Below, one piece after another: positions 9,526-17,653 of a stretch of DNA of 64,000 nt. Made by a program: the position numbers and the translations under genes. Numbering within the stretch: the stretch's first letter is position 1; each line of letters opens with the position of its first letter. This DNA is from Litorimonas sp965205225 (lineage in GTDB: Bacteria > Pseudomonadota > Alphaproteobacteria > Caulobacterales > Maricaulaceae): assembly GCA_965205225.1 (NCBI GenBank), contig CBDBFZ010000003.1:1674001-1738000 (forward strand). Direction: 5' to 3'. The notes beneath the pieces were generated by a model. The model did no database searches, had not been told where the DNA came from, and was given only the letters and a program-made list of their open reading frames with translations.

Positions 9526-11027
9526 AAGTCGTCCTTACCTTCTTCCCGAGTTTGTTTATTGCTGGAGAGAAAATAGTCCCGCACTAAATTTTTCATCCAG
9601 GGTGATAATTGTTTATGAGCTATAAATCCCATAGATTCATCTCTCGCCTGACGCTCCTGTGCCGCTAAACCTTCGACAAACTTTTCCTCGGCCTGCCCCT
9701 GCTCGCGCTGTACTTTTACGCGCCCAGGATTGTTCCTACCCTGCAGCCGGTCCGGCATGGGAACACCCAGAAGCATTGCGGCCACCCCCCGGGTTTTCTT
9801 CAAGCCTCCAGGCCCGCCTCTTCCATTGGCATCCTTGTTTTCCTGATTACCGGTACCCGAAGGCGTCAGGGAACGATTCGCCGGGGCTTTACGCTCACTA
9901 ATGGATGGCTTGCGGGAAGACCCGGCCTTTTGTTCTTCATCTTCTTCTTCATCAGCCTCATCACCATTGTTATCCGTATTCGAATCATCATGCTGAGCCT
10001 TGTTCCGAGTTGCCGGATAATCGGATGATGATGGTTGCTTGCCAGTTGCGCCACCCTTGCCCCCGGACACGCCGCTGGCGGATTTATCATTTTCTTTCTG
10101 TTCTTCTGCCGGGCTGGTATTTTTCTTGTTGTTTGTGGCTTCACTTGGCTTTTGCTCCTGCTTTTCCCCGGATTTCCCACTGGCATCCGATTGGGAACTG
10201 GCACTTTGATTTTGCTGGACACTGGCAGCAGGAGCTGATGATGCCGTCTGCCCTGATTGCTTGTTGGCATCAGATACCTTTTCATTACTGACGGGATTAC
10301 TATTCGGTTGATCCTCTTTAGAATCTGCAGGTGTTTTTTCCGCCAGTCTGGGTTTGGCCTGATTTGACGCCTGTTCTTCCGGTGGTTCTAATTCCCCGGT
10401 TACAGCATTTTGCGCAATCGGAACAAACGGATCAACATTATTCCCGGAAAGTATCCGGTTTTGGCCCTGGCCAAGTTGCCAATCAATCTGCCCGAGCCAT
10501 AAGGAAAGCAATAATAGGGCAAGTGCAACACCGCCTAACCAGCCGTTCTGCACGCGCATTGCCGACCTGCCCAGATTAACTTCGGGCAACTGCATACTCA
10601 TAGCCGCATCGACACTTGCGTCAGCATTTTCTATGGCCGCGCCGTAAAAACCTTGATGTTGGCCAGATGCGACGAATTCATCTGCGGTCTGTAGCCTGTC
10701 CTTCAAACCAAGTTTTTGATCATACAGCGCCAGAGCAATGCGGCGATCAACTTTGTATCGGGAAAAAAGGATTGCCGTATACGTCATTACCAATCCGGAC
10801 GGCACAAGGATAAACAGAAGCAAGGTCGGCAGCAAAGAAAACGGCCAAAGTACTGTGCCTATAATGAAGCTTGCGAGAATCAAAAGTAAAACCAGCGCTG
10901 GAAGAACCAGTGAAAACAGCGACAATTTCAATATGGCCGCCTCAAAGCTCTCTTTCAGCACCCATTTGCGTAGATGCATTGCACCTTTTCTGGCAATTTG
11001 ATCAAGTTTTTCCCGCAACGCTCTCAT
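9522..11027 (-). CDS. Membrane protein with long low-complexity region
   Basis: The protein has 501 residues and I do not recognise the family, though the N-terminal layout resembles DUF4175-type membrane proteins that occur with Bat-like genes. Two strong helices lie at about 34-58 and 60-86, a soluble helical part follows, and a third helix lies near 165-180 (GGVALALLLLSLWLG). About 190 residues of Q/S/N/K/E-rich, probably disordered sequence follow (~215-410), then a charged C-terminal segment with VPMPDRLQGR and SPWMKNLVRDYF. It overlaps both neighbours by 4 bp, so it belongs to the operon. It may be a membrane partner of the MoxR machine; this is inference. Confidence 0.7.
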   Translation of the reverse strand: MRALREKLDQIARKGAMHLRKWVLKESFEAAILKLSLFSLVLPALVLLLILASFIIGTVLWPFSLLPTLLLFILVPSGLVMTYTAILFSRYKVDRRIALALYDQKLGLKDRLQTADEFVASGQHQGFYGAAIENADASVDAAMSMQLPEVNLGRSAMRVQNGWLGGVALALLLLSLWLGQIDWQLGQGQNRILSGNNVDPFVPIAQNAVTGELEPPEEQASNQAKPRLAEKTPADSKEDQPNSNPVSNEKVSDANKQSGQTASSAPAASVQQNQSASSQSDASGKSGEKQEQKPSEATNNKKNTSPAEEQKENDKSASGVSGGKGGATGKQPSSSDYPATRNKAQHDDSNTDNNGDEADEEEDEEQKAGSSRKPSISERKAPANRSLTPSGTGNQENKDANGRGGPGGLKKTRGVAAMLLGVPMPDRLQGRNNPGRVKVQREQGQAEEKFVEGLAAQERQARDESMGFIAHKQLSPWMKNLVRDYFLSSNKQTREEGKDDL

Positions 11028-12667
11028 TCCACGTCCTCCAGCAATAAGGGATCATCGAAATCGAGCTTCGACTTCAGCCGCTGCATGCCAGCTTTCGCAC
11101 TCTTCAGAATCTCTGGTGACACAGTGACATATTTTGAAGTTGTGCGCTTATAATTGGAATAGGCCCGCCTGTGTCGCCCCATCGCTTCATATGCCCGGCC
11201 AAGTTCATGTCGCACAAAGCCCTCTTTATCCGGGTCCCCGTTAAAGGCTGCTGCGAAAATATATTTCCAGGCCGTCTTGTTTTCTCCCGCCGCCAGATAC
11301 CGGTCGCCCAAAACCATCTGCAAATCCTGCCGTACGGCCGGATTTTGCGAGCGGCCAATATATTTCATCGCCTCCTCGGCCAGTTTTATGGTGAGTTGAG
11401 AGTATTTTTCCCTAACTTTAGGCGTATAGGTGACTCTGAGAAAATCGGAAATATAATCAGTTTTACGCCGATCTTTAACCGCAGTCAGTCCAAATTGGAC
11501 AGCCTGAAACTGTTCACCGAATGACCGGTTCTGATCCATGCCTAAATCGAATAGAATTCCGGCAGCTTGTTCAATATTGCGATCCCCATTATGTTCTGCA
11601 AAATACGAAACCAAACCTTCGTAATCTTTGGAGGAAGCCGCAGTATAAAAGTCAAAATCTGCCTCTGAAAAATTTGAATCTTTAAAACGCTTAAAGGCAA
11701 CATAATTCTGACTGGCATTGACTTCAAACTTATAGGCCAACAACAGGCTGAGACCGGACCGGATCAGAATGTTGTCCGGAAAAGGCACGGACTCGATAAG
11801 CTTCAGCGGCGGCAAGCCCTCTTGTCCTTGCGCTTTAGCCTTTCTTATAGTGTCCTTGAAAGGGGCTAACGCAACGATTTCATCCGCATATTGCTGTGTG
11901 ATGTCGATTGGATAAAGGGCCGACATGCCCGAGAGCCTTAAACTCTGGCTCATATGACCGATGTAAATATTGTCGCCAGCGCTGGCCAGCAATTTGTTCA
12001 CATATGTATGGTACCCATCGGTTTCCAAGACCATGTAAGCGGATGTGTCTGAACCATCGCTGAGCGGCAGGTATAATTTGTCAGCATGGGTTTTGACGTT
12101 TTCAATAACCCGGTAGCCCGCTTCTCTAGCTAGGTTTGCGTCCTGGTCTGTTGGCGCAGACAGGGTAAGTGTCCCCTCTTCCGAGTCCACACTGAGATTA
12201 AATTGTTTAAGTAGCGGAAATCCGACACTGGCAACAACATCCACATTCTCCAATTCCACATCATAAAGAGAGGTAATACGGCTAAAGGTTTGCATAGGGG
12301 GAGTTCCGTCTGGATAAGGAACAATTTGGTCGCGAGGGATCGCCAGGCTGAAATCCGGCCCCAACACTTTTAACGTGTCCTCCCCTTCACCGAAGCGCAC
12401 ACCATCGTAAATGTTATCATGAATGATGAATGCATCTTCGGCACCGATATCTACAATTATATGTGTGGGCTTTTCAAAATACCGTGTTCGCAAAATCACC
12501 GGGATGAGAATGCGATCTCCGATAAATTTTGCCTCGATTGTCCCTCCATTTGCCCAGGCTACAGTCGGACAGATAGCGACGGAGATGACAATTATAATTG
12601 CCAAAACAAATAGATATATATTCCTCGAGAATTGCACTATTATGAATCTTACATCCTTGTATATCAA
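11024..12667 (-). CDS. Exported retropepsin-like aspartic protease domain protein with TPR-like C-terminus
   Basis: The protein has 547 residues. The N-terminus has a hydrophobic core (IYLFVLAIIIVISVAI) ending in AWA, a signal peptide or anchor. The region ~45-180 resembles half of a retropepsin fold: HIIVDIGAEDAFI carries D-I-G where active enzymes have D-T/S-G. A second related unit (AYMVLETDGYHTYVN) has no clear catalytic D-T-G. Residues ~400-540 are helical with TPR-like pairs (ALAYEAMGRHRRAYSNY style). It is the first gene of the seven-gene operon and overlaps the next by 4 bp. Catalytic activity is uncertain because of the motif changes. Confidence 0.65.
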   Translation of the reverse strand: MIYKDVRFIIVQFSRNIYLFVLAIIIVISVAICPTVAWANGGTIEAKFIGDRILIPVILRTRYFEKPTHIIVDIGAEDAFIIHDNIYDGVRFGEGEDTLKVLGPDFSLAIPRDQIVPYPDGTPPMQTFSRITSLYDVELENVDVVASVGFPLLKQFNLSVDSEEGTLTLSAPTDQDANLAREAGYRVIENVKTHADKLYLPLSDGSDTSAYMVLETDGYHTYVNKLLASAGDNIYIGHMSQSLRLSGMSALYPIDITQQYADEIVALAPFKDTIRKAKAQGQEGLPPLKLIESVPFPDNILIRSGLSLLLAYKFEVNASQNYVAFKRFKDSNFSEADFDFYTAASSKDYEGLVSYFAEHNGDRNIEQAAGILFDLGMDQNRSFGEQFQAVQFGLTAVKDRRKTDYISDFLRVTYTPKVREKYSQLTIKLAEEAMKYIGRSQNPAVRQDLQMVLGDRYLAAGENKTAWKYIFAAAFNGDPDKEGFVRHELGRAYEAMGRHRRAYSNYKRTTSKYVTVSPEILKSAKAGMQRLKSKLDFDDPLLLEDVE

Positions 12668-12868
12668 AGCATATAACTTATCAAGATTGCACAGACATTA
12701 CGGCTGGCTCTCTGGTTGCTGCCCCTCGGTTGATCCGGTTAAGCTCCATACCCCAGTCTCCGGTCGACAATATCAAGTACTTTCAGCACTGCTTTGACGT
12801 GATCTGGTGAAAGTGGTCCGATTTTGGTTTTAGTTTTGCAGCGGTTTTCTTGAGAAGGAGAAAACCCA

Positions 12869-13018
12869 ATGGCACGAAGAAGAAGACGATATTCCACACA
12901 GCAGATTGTTGCGGCTCTTAAGCAAGTCGAGTTGGGCTTGCCTGTCGAAGATTTGACTCGGCAGATGGGCATTACCGAGCAGACTTACTACCGGTGGAGT
13001 GAAGCGGAGAGAAATTGA
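12869..13018 (+). pseudogene. IS3-family OrfA, frameshifted
   Basis: A clear ribosome site (AAGGAG, 12856-12861) precedes the ATG. The 49 residues begin with an Arg-rich stretch and contain the helix-turn-helix of IS3 OrfA (STQQIVAALKQVE, then GITEQTYYRW). The frame hits TGA at 13016. Matching OrfA sequence (AGLESDQ, then ARLKKLVAALSLDKVVLQD) continues in other frames up to ~13165, so at least one frameshift has removed the leucine-zipper part. Confidence 0.8.
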
Positions 13019-13198
13019 TCGGGGATTGATTTCCCTCGAACAAGTATGCTGGTCTGGAATCGGATCAGCCTTGAGAGCTTAAACAGCTAACTGACGAGAG
13101 TGCGAGGCTAAAGAAGCTAGTGGCTGCGCTGAGTTTGGACAAAGTCGTCTTGCAAGATCATCTGGCCTGTCATTGATCCACTGGATCAATGACGTTCG

Positions 13199-14080
13199 GC
13201 CTCCTATTTCAAAAAAGTTTCCCGGCCTTCGCTCATGAAACAGGTTGTCGATTATGTGGTGCAGACCCACCGTTACAGCCAGCGGAGAGCCTGCCGTCTG
13301 ACCCGCCAGCATCGGTCCACTCAGCGCAAGCTGCTGACACGTGATCCTCGCACCGCGCTCAGGTAAAGAATGCGGGAAATCAGCCAGACGCACATTCGAT
13401 ATGGCTATCACTGAATCCATATCATGCTCAAGCGTGAAGGATGGGATGTCGGCAAGCACGTCGTATATCGCCTTTATCGCGAAGAGGGCCTGTGTTTACG
13501 GCGCAAACGACCTCTCAGGCGAAAGATGTCAACGCATTGATCCGCCCGACCATTGCCAACCAAAGCTAATGCAACCTGGTCAATGGACTTTATGTCGGAT
13601 CGGCTTTCTAACGGATCAAAGATACGCCTCTTGGCGGTCATTGATGTATTGACACGAGAAGCTTTAGCTATTGAGGTTGGGCCGAGACTTCGCGGTGAGA
13701 ACGTGGCTCATGTGCTGAACAAGCTCGCCTATCTTCATGGCCGGCCAGATCGCATATTTTGTGACAATGGTGCCGAATTTACGGGTCAGGTCATCGATCT
13801 CTGGGCCTACACTCACAAAGTCAAGATGGACGTCTCCCGGCCGGGGGCGCCGACCAATAGCGCGCACATAGAATCGTTCAATGGGACTGTCCGAGATGAA
13901 CGTCTTAATGTGAATTGGTTCCGGAGCGTTGCGGAAGCTCAGCGCCTGTCAAATATCTGGAGGCGACATTACAATGAGAGCCGACCTCACATGGCTCACA
14001 AAGGCCGAACGCCGAGAGAATTTGCAAATATATCATCACTATGCCATAGTGATGATATGAAAATGGCCGCTGGATTCTAA
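13199..14080 (+). pseudogene. IS3-family OrfB (DDE transposase), broken
   Basis: The catalytic core is readable: WSMDFM for the first Asp, FCDNGAEF for the second, and SAHIESFNG for the Glu, followed by RHYNESRPHMAHKGRTP. The last 175 residues (13553-14080) are one open frame. The N-terminal half (ASYFKKVSRPSLM, RYSQRRACRLT, GWDVGKHVVYRLYR) is spread over several frames with stops near 13362-13375 and 13540. The transposase is therefore inactive. Confidence 0.85.
14030..14058. repeat. Perfect 14-bp palindrome inside the transposase 3' end
   Basis: The arm ATATCATCACTATG is followed by one base and then its exact reverse complement. It sits in the last codons of the IS3 transposase. It could form a strong hairpin in RNA, but no T-run follows on either side, so it is not a standard terminator. 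Confidence 0.75.
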
Positions 14081-14220
14081 AGCTCCACCTAAACCAAGCA
14101 CTTCAAACCGCCAAGCTCTAACTTAGCGGGTGGACCACTTAATCGAGGCAGGTCATTATTGCAGGGCTCAAACCGCACAAGAACTTGACAGCGATGCATA
14201 AAGTCTCGACGCGCAGCTCC

Positions 14221-15015
14221 ATGAAGATAGCCTCCTGGAACATCAATTCGGTTAGGGCGCGCATGCACGCGCTGACGAAGTGGCTGGAGACGGCCAAGCC
14301 TGACCTGCTGTGCCTGCAGGAAATCAAAACGGTCGACGAAGGTTTTCCGCGCATGGAAATCGAAGCACTGGGCTACCATTACAGTCTGCATGGTCAGAAG
14401 AGCTATAACGGTGTGGCAATCCTGTCTCGGCAAACCCCTGAAGAGGTTCGGATCCGGCTTCCCGGTGACGATGCCGATAAGCAAGCCCGCTATATCGAAG
14501 TCGTCCTGCCCGGAAAATCAGGTGTGGTTCGCGTTGCGTCTATCTATCTGCCCAATGGCAATCCTGTCGGGGAAAATGGTGACCGCGAGAAATATCGCTA
14601 CAAGCTTGATTGGATGCGGCGCCTTAAGGATCATGCCGCAGACCTACTTACTTATGAAGAACCGCTTATCCTTGCGGGCGATTATAATGTCATTCCGCGA
14701 AATGGCGACACGCATGACCCCGAGAGGTGGTGGGGCGATGCCCTGTTCCGCCCGGAAACGCTGGCGGCCTTCCGCGCCATCAAAAACCTCGGCATTTATG
14801 ATGCGTTTGAAGTGCTGGATGGTCGCGACGGACAATATTCATTCTGGGACTATCAGAGCGGTGCCTGGCCAAATAATCTCGGTATCCGCATTGATCACCT
14901 GCTCTGCTCCGCTCAGGCGATGGACCGGATCGTCGATGTGAGCATCGACAAGCTCGTCCGCGACGGCGAAAGGCCCAGCGATCATGTGCCGATTATGGGG
15001 CAATTTGAATTGTAG
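14221..15015 (+). CDS. xthA: Exodeoxyribonuclease III
   Basis: The protein has 264 residues from the ATG at 14221, which gives the canonical MKIASWNINSVRAR start; an in-frame ATG at 14185 would add 12 unlikely residues. It is an EEP-fold Mg-dependent apurinic endonuclease and 3'-5' exonuclease for base-excision repair in the cytoplasm. Catalytic signatures are LCLQEIKT (Glu), AGDYNVIP (Asp, Asn), GIRIDHLL and SDHVPI (Asp-His pair). Length and C-terminus are normal, and the stop is TAG. It lies 65 bp after the IS3 right end, so its native promoter may have been displaced. Confidence 0.95.
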   Translation: MKIASWNINSVRARMHALTKWLETAKPDLLCLQEIKTVDEGFPRMEIEALGYHYSLHGQKSYNGVAILSRQTPEEVRIRLPGDDADKQARYIEVVLPGKSGVVRVASIYLPNGNPVGENGDREKYRYKLDWMRRLKDHAADLLTYEEPLILAGDYNVIPRNGDTHDPERWWGDALFRPETLAAFRAIKNLGIYDAFEVLDGRDGQYSFWDYQSGAWPNNLGIRIDHLLCSAQAMDRIVDVSIDKLVRDGERPSDHVPIMGQFEL

Positions 15016-15498
15016 CACGCTGGGAGACGGCGGATCGCCTACCCGTTCACAGCCGTGCTGCACCGGATTGGGATGCTCGACACGCTTCCGGAAACGGATT
15101 GGGACGGCGACTTCATTCTGTCGAGCCAGGTCTGGACGACGGCCCGTGATCTCGCGCGTTTGAAATAGCTTTATTTGCAGGACGGCGTCTGGAACGGCAA
15201 GCGCATCCTCCCTTGGAGCGATTGCGTCTCTGCCGCAGCCCCGCCGCAATCCTGGGGCCCAGCCGATGAACCCAAGGATGGACATCGCGGTTATGGCGCG
15301 CAGTTCTGGCGCTATCTCGACTATCCCGGCGTTTCGAACGACACCTATGCCGCACTCGGCAATCGCGGACATTTTCTAATCATTGTGCCAAGCCGAAACG
15401 TGGTGATTGTCCGCTGCGGCTATAACTATCGTAGCGACTATTTTGAAGGGCCAGCCTTCACAGAGGTCATTCTGGAAGCCCTGAACGGCGATAATTAA
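15016..15498 (+). pseudogene. C-terminal remnant of a beta-lactamase-family serine hydrolase
   Basis: In the same frame as xthA and directly after its stop, the sequence reads like the second half of a class C-type serine hydrolase: PETDWDGDFILSSQVWTTARDLARL, then after an in-frame TAG (15166-15168) LYLQDGVWNGKRILPW, then RGYGAQFWRYLD and ALGNRGHFLIIVPSRNVVIVR. The N-terminal half with the SxxK motif is absent. This is a truncated, dead gene. Confidence 0.8.
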
Positions 15499-15503
15499 AC
15501 CAT

Positions 15504-15527
15504 AAAAAGGCCCCGCCGAAGCGAGGC
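15504..15527 (-). terminator. Rho-independent terminator of rpoD
   Basis: On the minus strand a 7-bp GC-rich stem (GCCTCGC / GCGGGGC, one G-T pair) with a TTCG tetraloop is followed by five T. It lies 11 bp past the rpoD stop codon, so it ends the dnaG-rpoD transcript. Confidence 0.9.
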
Positions 15528-15538
15528 TTTCCCGATGT

Positions 15539-17551
15539 TTACTGGTCCAGGAAGCTCCGGAGTTTCCGGCTTCGGCTTGGATGTTTAAGTTTGCGCAGCG
15601 CCTTGGCTTCAATTTGGCGGATCCGCTCGCGGGTTACGCTGAACTGTTGGCCGACTTCTTCGAGCGTGTGGTCAGTATTCATCCCAATCCCGAAGCGCAT
15701 GCGCAGTACGCGTTCTTCGCGCGGGGTCAGAGATGCCAGAACCCGCGTTGTGGTTTCGCGCAGGTTGGACTGGATCGCGGCTTCAATCGGCAGGATCGCA
15801 TTACTGTCCTCGATGAAGTCACCCAGCTGACTGTCTTCCTCATCCCCAATCGGTGTTTCCAGGCTGATTGGCTCCTTGGCGATTTTCATAACCTTACGGA
15901 CTTTTTCCAATGGCATGGAGAGTTTGGCCGCCAGCTCTTCCGGCGTCGGCTCACGGCCGATTTCATGCAGAATTTGACTGCTGGTCCGCACGATCTTGTT
16001 AATTGTCTCAATCATGTGAACCGGAATTCGGATCGTGCGCGCCTGATCGGCGATTGAGCGCGTAATAGCCTGACGGATCCACCAGGTTGCATAGGTCGAG
16101 AATTTATAACCACGGCGATATTCAAACTTATCGACTGCTTTCATCAGGCCAATATTGCCCTCCTGGATCAAATCCAGGAACTGCAAGCCGCGATTAGTGT
16201 ATTTTTTCGCAATCGAAATCACGAGACGCAGATTGGCCTCAACCATTTCCTTCTTGGCCTGACGCGCTTCGCGCTGACCTTTCTGGACGGTCTGGACAAT
16301 GCGGCGGAATTCGTCGACCGGCAACCCAGTTTCTTTGGCCATTTCGGCAATCTCGACGCGGATGTTTTCAATCGTCCGGCTTTCACGATCGATAAAGCGA
16401 TCCCAGGCGTCAGATTTACCCTTCTGATCGTCCAACCAGTTGGGATTCAGCTCGGCACCCAGATAGGCTGCGAGAAATTCCTGCCGTGGCACGCCATTAC
16501 CGTCCGCCAAACGCATCAGCCGGCCCTCAAGCGAGATGAAACGTTTATTGATGTGGAAAAGTTGCTCAACCAGCGCTTCAATCCGGGCATTGTTGAGCTG
16601 CAACCCCTTGATCTCTTCAACGATCCGGTCAGAAATTTCCTCATATTCAGCCCGCTGCGGCGCGCGCAACTTCTTGCCCTTAAGCCGCGCGGAAATGATC
16701 ATCTGCTGCAGCTTCTGGAACCGGGTGAAGTCTTTCGAAATCCGGTCGAGTTTCTCCATGATGCCTTCGCGCAAGGCGGCTTCCATAGCGGCCATGGAGA
16801 GGTTGGTCTTATCTTCTTCCTCATCCGTATCGTCTTCTATCGGTTTTTCGCCCGGCGCATAGTTGCGTTCAGGCAATTTGAGTTTACGCTCTTCCGCCAG
16901 GCTCGGCAGATCGCCTTCCTGCGCTTCCAACTCACCCTTTTCAATTTTCTCACGGCGCACAGCCAGGTGCGAGCGGTCTTCCTGAACATTACCGATGGAA
17001 CGGTTATAGGTTGTATCCAGATCGATAATTTCACGCAGCAATATGGCGCCTTCGGCCAGCTCGTCACGCCAAATCATCAGAGCTTCAAAAGTCAGCGCGC
17101 TTTCGCACAGCCCCATGATCATCGTGTTACGACCGGCCTCAATCCGTTTGGCAATGGCGATTTCGCCTTCGCGCGACAGCAGTTCAACCACGCCCATTTC
17201 GCGCAGATACATGCGCACCGGATCGTCGGTTCGGTCGAGTTCTTCCTTGGAATTCCCGCCCTTGACCACTGTGGTCTCAGTCCGCGCCAGCGTCTTGGAC
17301 CCCAGCGTTTCCTCTTCCTTCTCCTCATGGACAGAAATGCCCATTTCAGAGAGCACCGCCAAGACAACCTCAATTTCCTCGGCGGAAATACCGTTCAGGT
17401 CGAGATGCTGGTTCAGCTCTTCAGTTGTGAGAAGACCCGATTTACGGGCCTTGGTGAGCATACGCTTGACCTCAAGATTATCGAAGTCGAGACGGCTCTT
17501 GGGTTTTGTAATGACGTCCGTATTGGAAATCTTGGAATCGGCCTCAGCCAT
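15539..17551 (-). CDS. rpoD: RNA polymerase primary sigma factor (sigma-70)
   Basis: The protein has 670 residues, normal for an alphaproteobacterial RpoD. Region 1.2 is DPVRMYLREMGVVELLSREGE, and the non-conserved acidic insertion lies at ~215-330. Region 2 is NLRLVISIAKKYTNRGLQFLDLIQEGN with YKFSTYATWWIRQA for the -10 contact. Region 3 follows, and region 4 has VTRERIRQIEAKALRKLKHP for -35 recognition. It directs RNA polymerase to housekeeping promoters. It lies 102 bp downstream of dnaG on the same strand, the usual macromolecular-synthesis pairing, and is closed by a terminator at 15504-15527. Confidence 0.98.
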   Translation of the reverse strand: MAEADSKISNTDVITKPKSRLDFDNLEVKRMLTKARKSGLLTTEELNQHLDLNGISAEEIEVVLAVLSEMGISVHEEKEEETLGSKTLARTETTVVKGGNSKEELDRTDDPVRMYLREMGVVELLSREGEIAIAKRIEAGRNTMIMGLCESALTFEALMIWRDELAEGAILLREIIDLDTTYNRSIGNVQEDRSHLAVRREKIEKGELEAQEGDLPSLAEERKLKLPERNYAPGEKPIEDDTDEEEDKTNLSMAAMEAALREGIMEKLDRISKDFTRFQKLQQMIISARLKGKKLRAPQRAEYEEISDRIVEEIKGLQLNNARIEALVEQLFHINKRFISLEGRLMRLADGNGVPRQEFLAAYLGAELNPNWLDDQKGKSDAWDRFIDRESRTIENIRVEIAEMAKETGLPVDEFRRIVQTVQKGQREARQAKKEMVEANLRLVISIAKKYTNRGLQFLDLIQEGNIGLMKAVDKFEYRRGYKFSTYATWWIRQAITRSIADQARTIRIPVHMIETINKIVRTSSQILHEIGREPTPEELAAKLSMPLEKVRKVMKIAKEPISLETPIGDEEDSQLGDFIEDSNAILPIEAAIQSNLRETTTRVLASLTPREERVLRMRFGIGMNTDHTLEEVGQQFSVTRERIRQIEAKALRKLKHPSRSRKLRSFLDQ

Positions 17552-17653
17552 GTATGTCCGTCTCCCTGTCGCGTGCCGAACATGTCGCCGTTCAACCCGA
17601 ACAAACTCACATAGCCTTCACGTCCGGCATCGGACACCAAGGCCATAAATGGA

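Larger units (their letters stand above)
12800..14155 (+). mobile_element. Decayed IS3-family element
   Basis: The left end begins TGATCTGG near 12800. The right end, read inward on the minus strand from 14155, begins TGACCTGCC, and both contain AAGTGGTCC, so they form an imperfect inverted repeat with the TG...CA tips typical of IS3. Two overlapping transposase frames (OrfA, OrfB) lie inside, both broken. I see no target duplication. Two further copies of the right end occur at 57.9 and 59.5 kb. Confidence 0.8.

Noticed and set aside
16553..17614. Plus-strand 353-codon frame opposite rpoD
   Set aside because: Antisense shadow of a certain rpoD gene.
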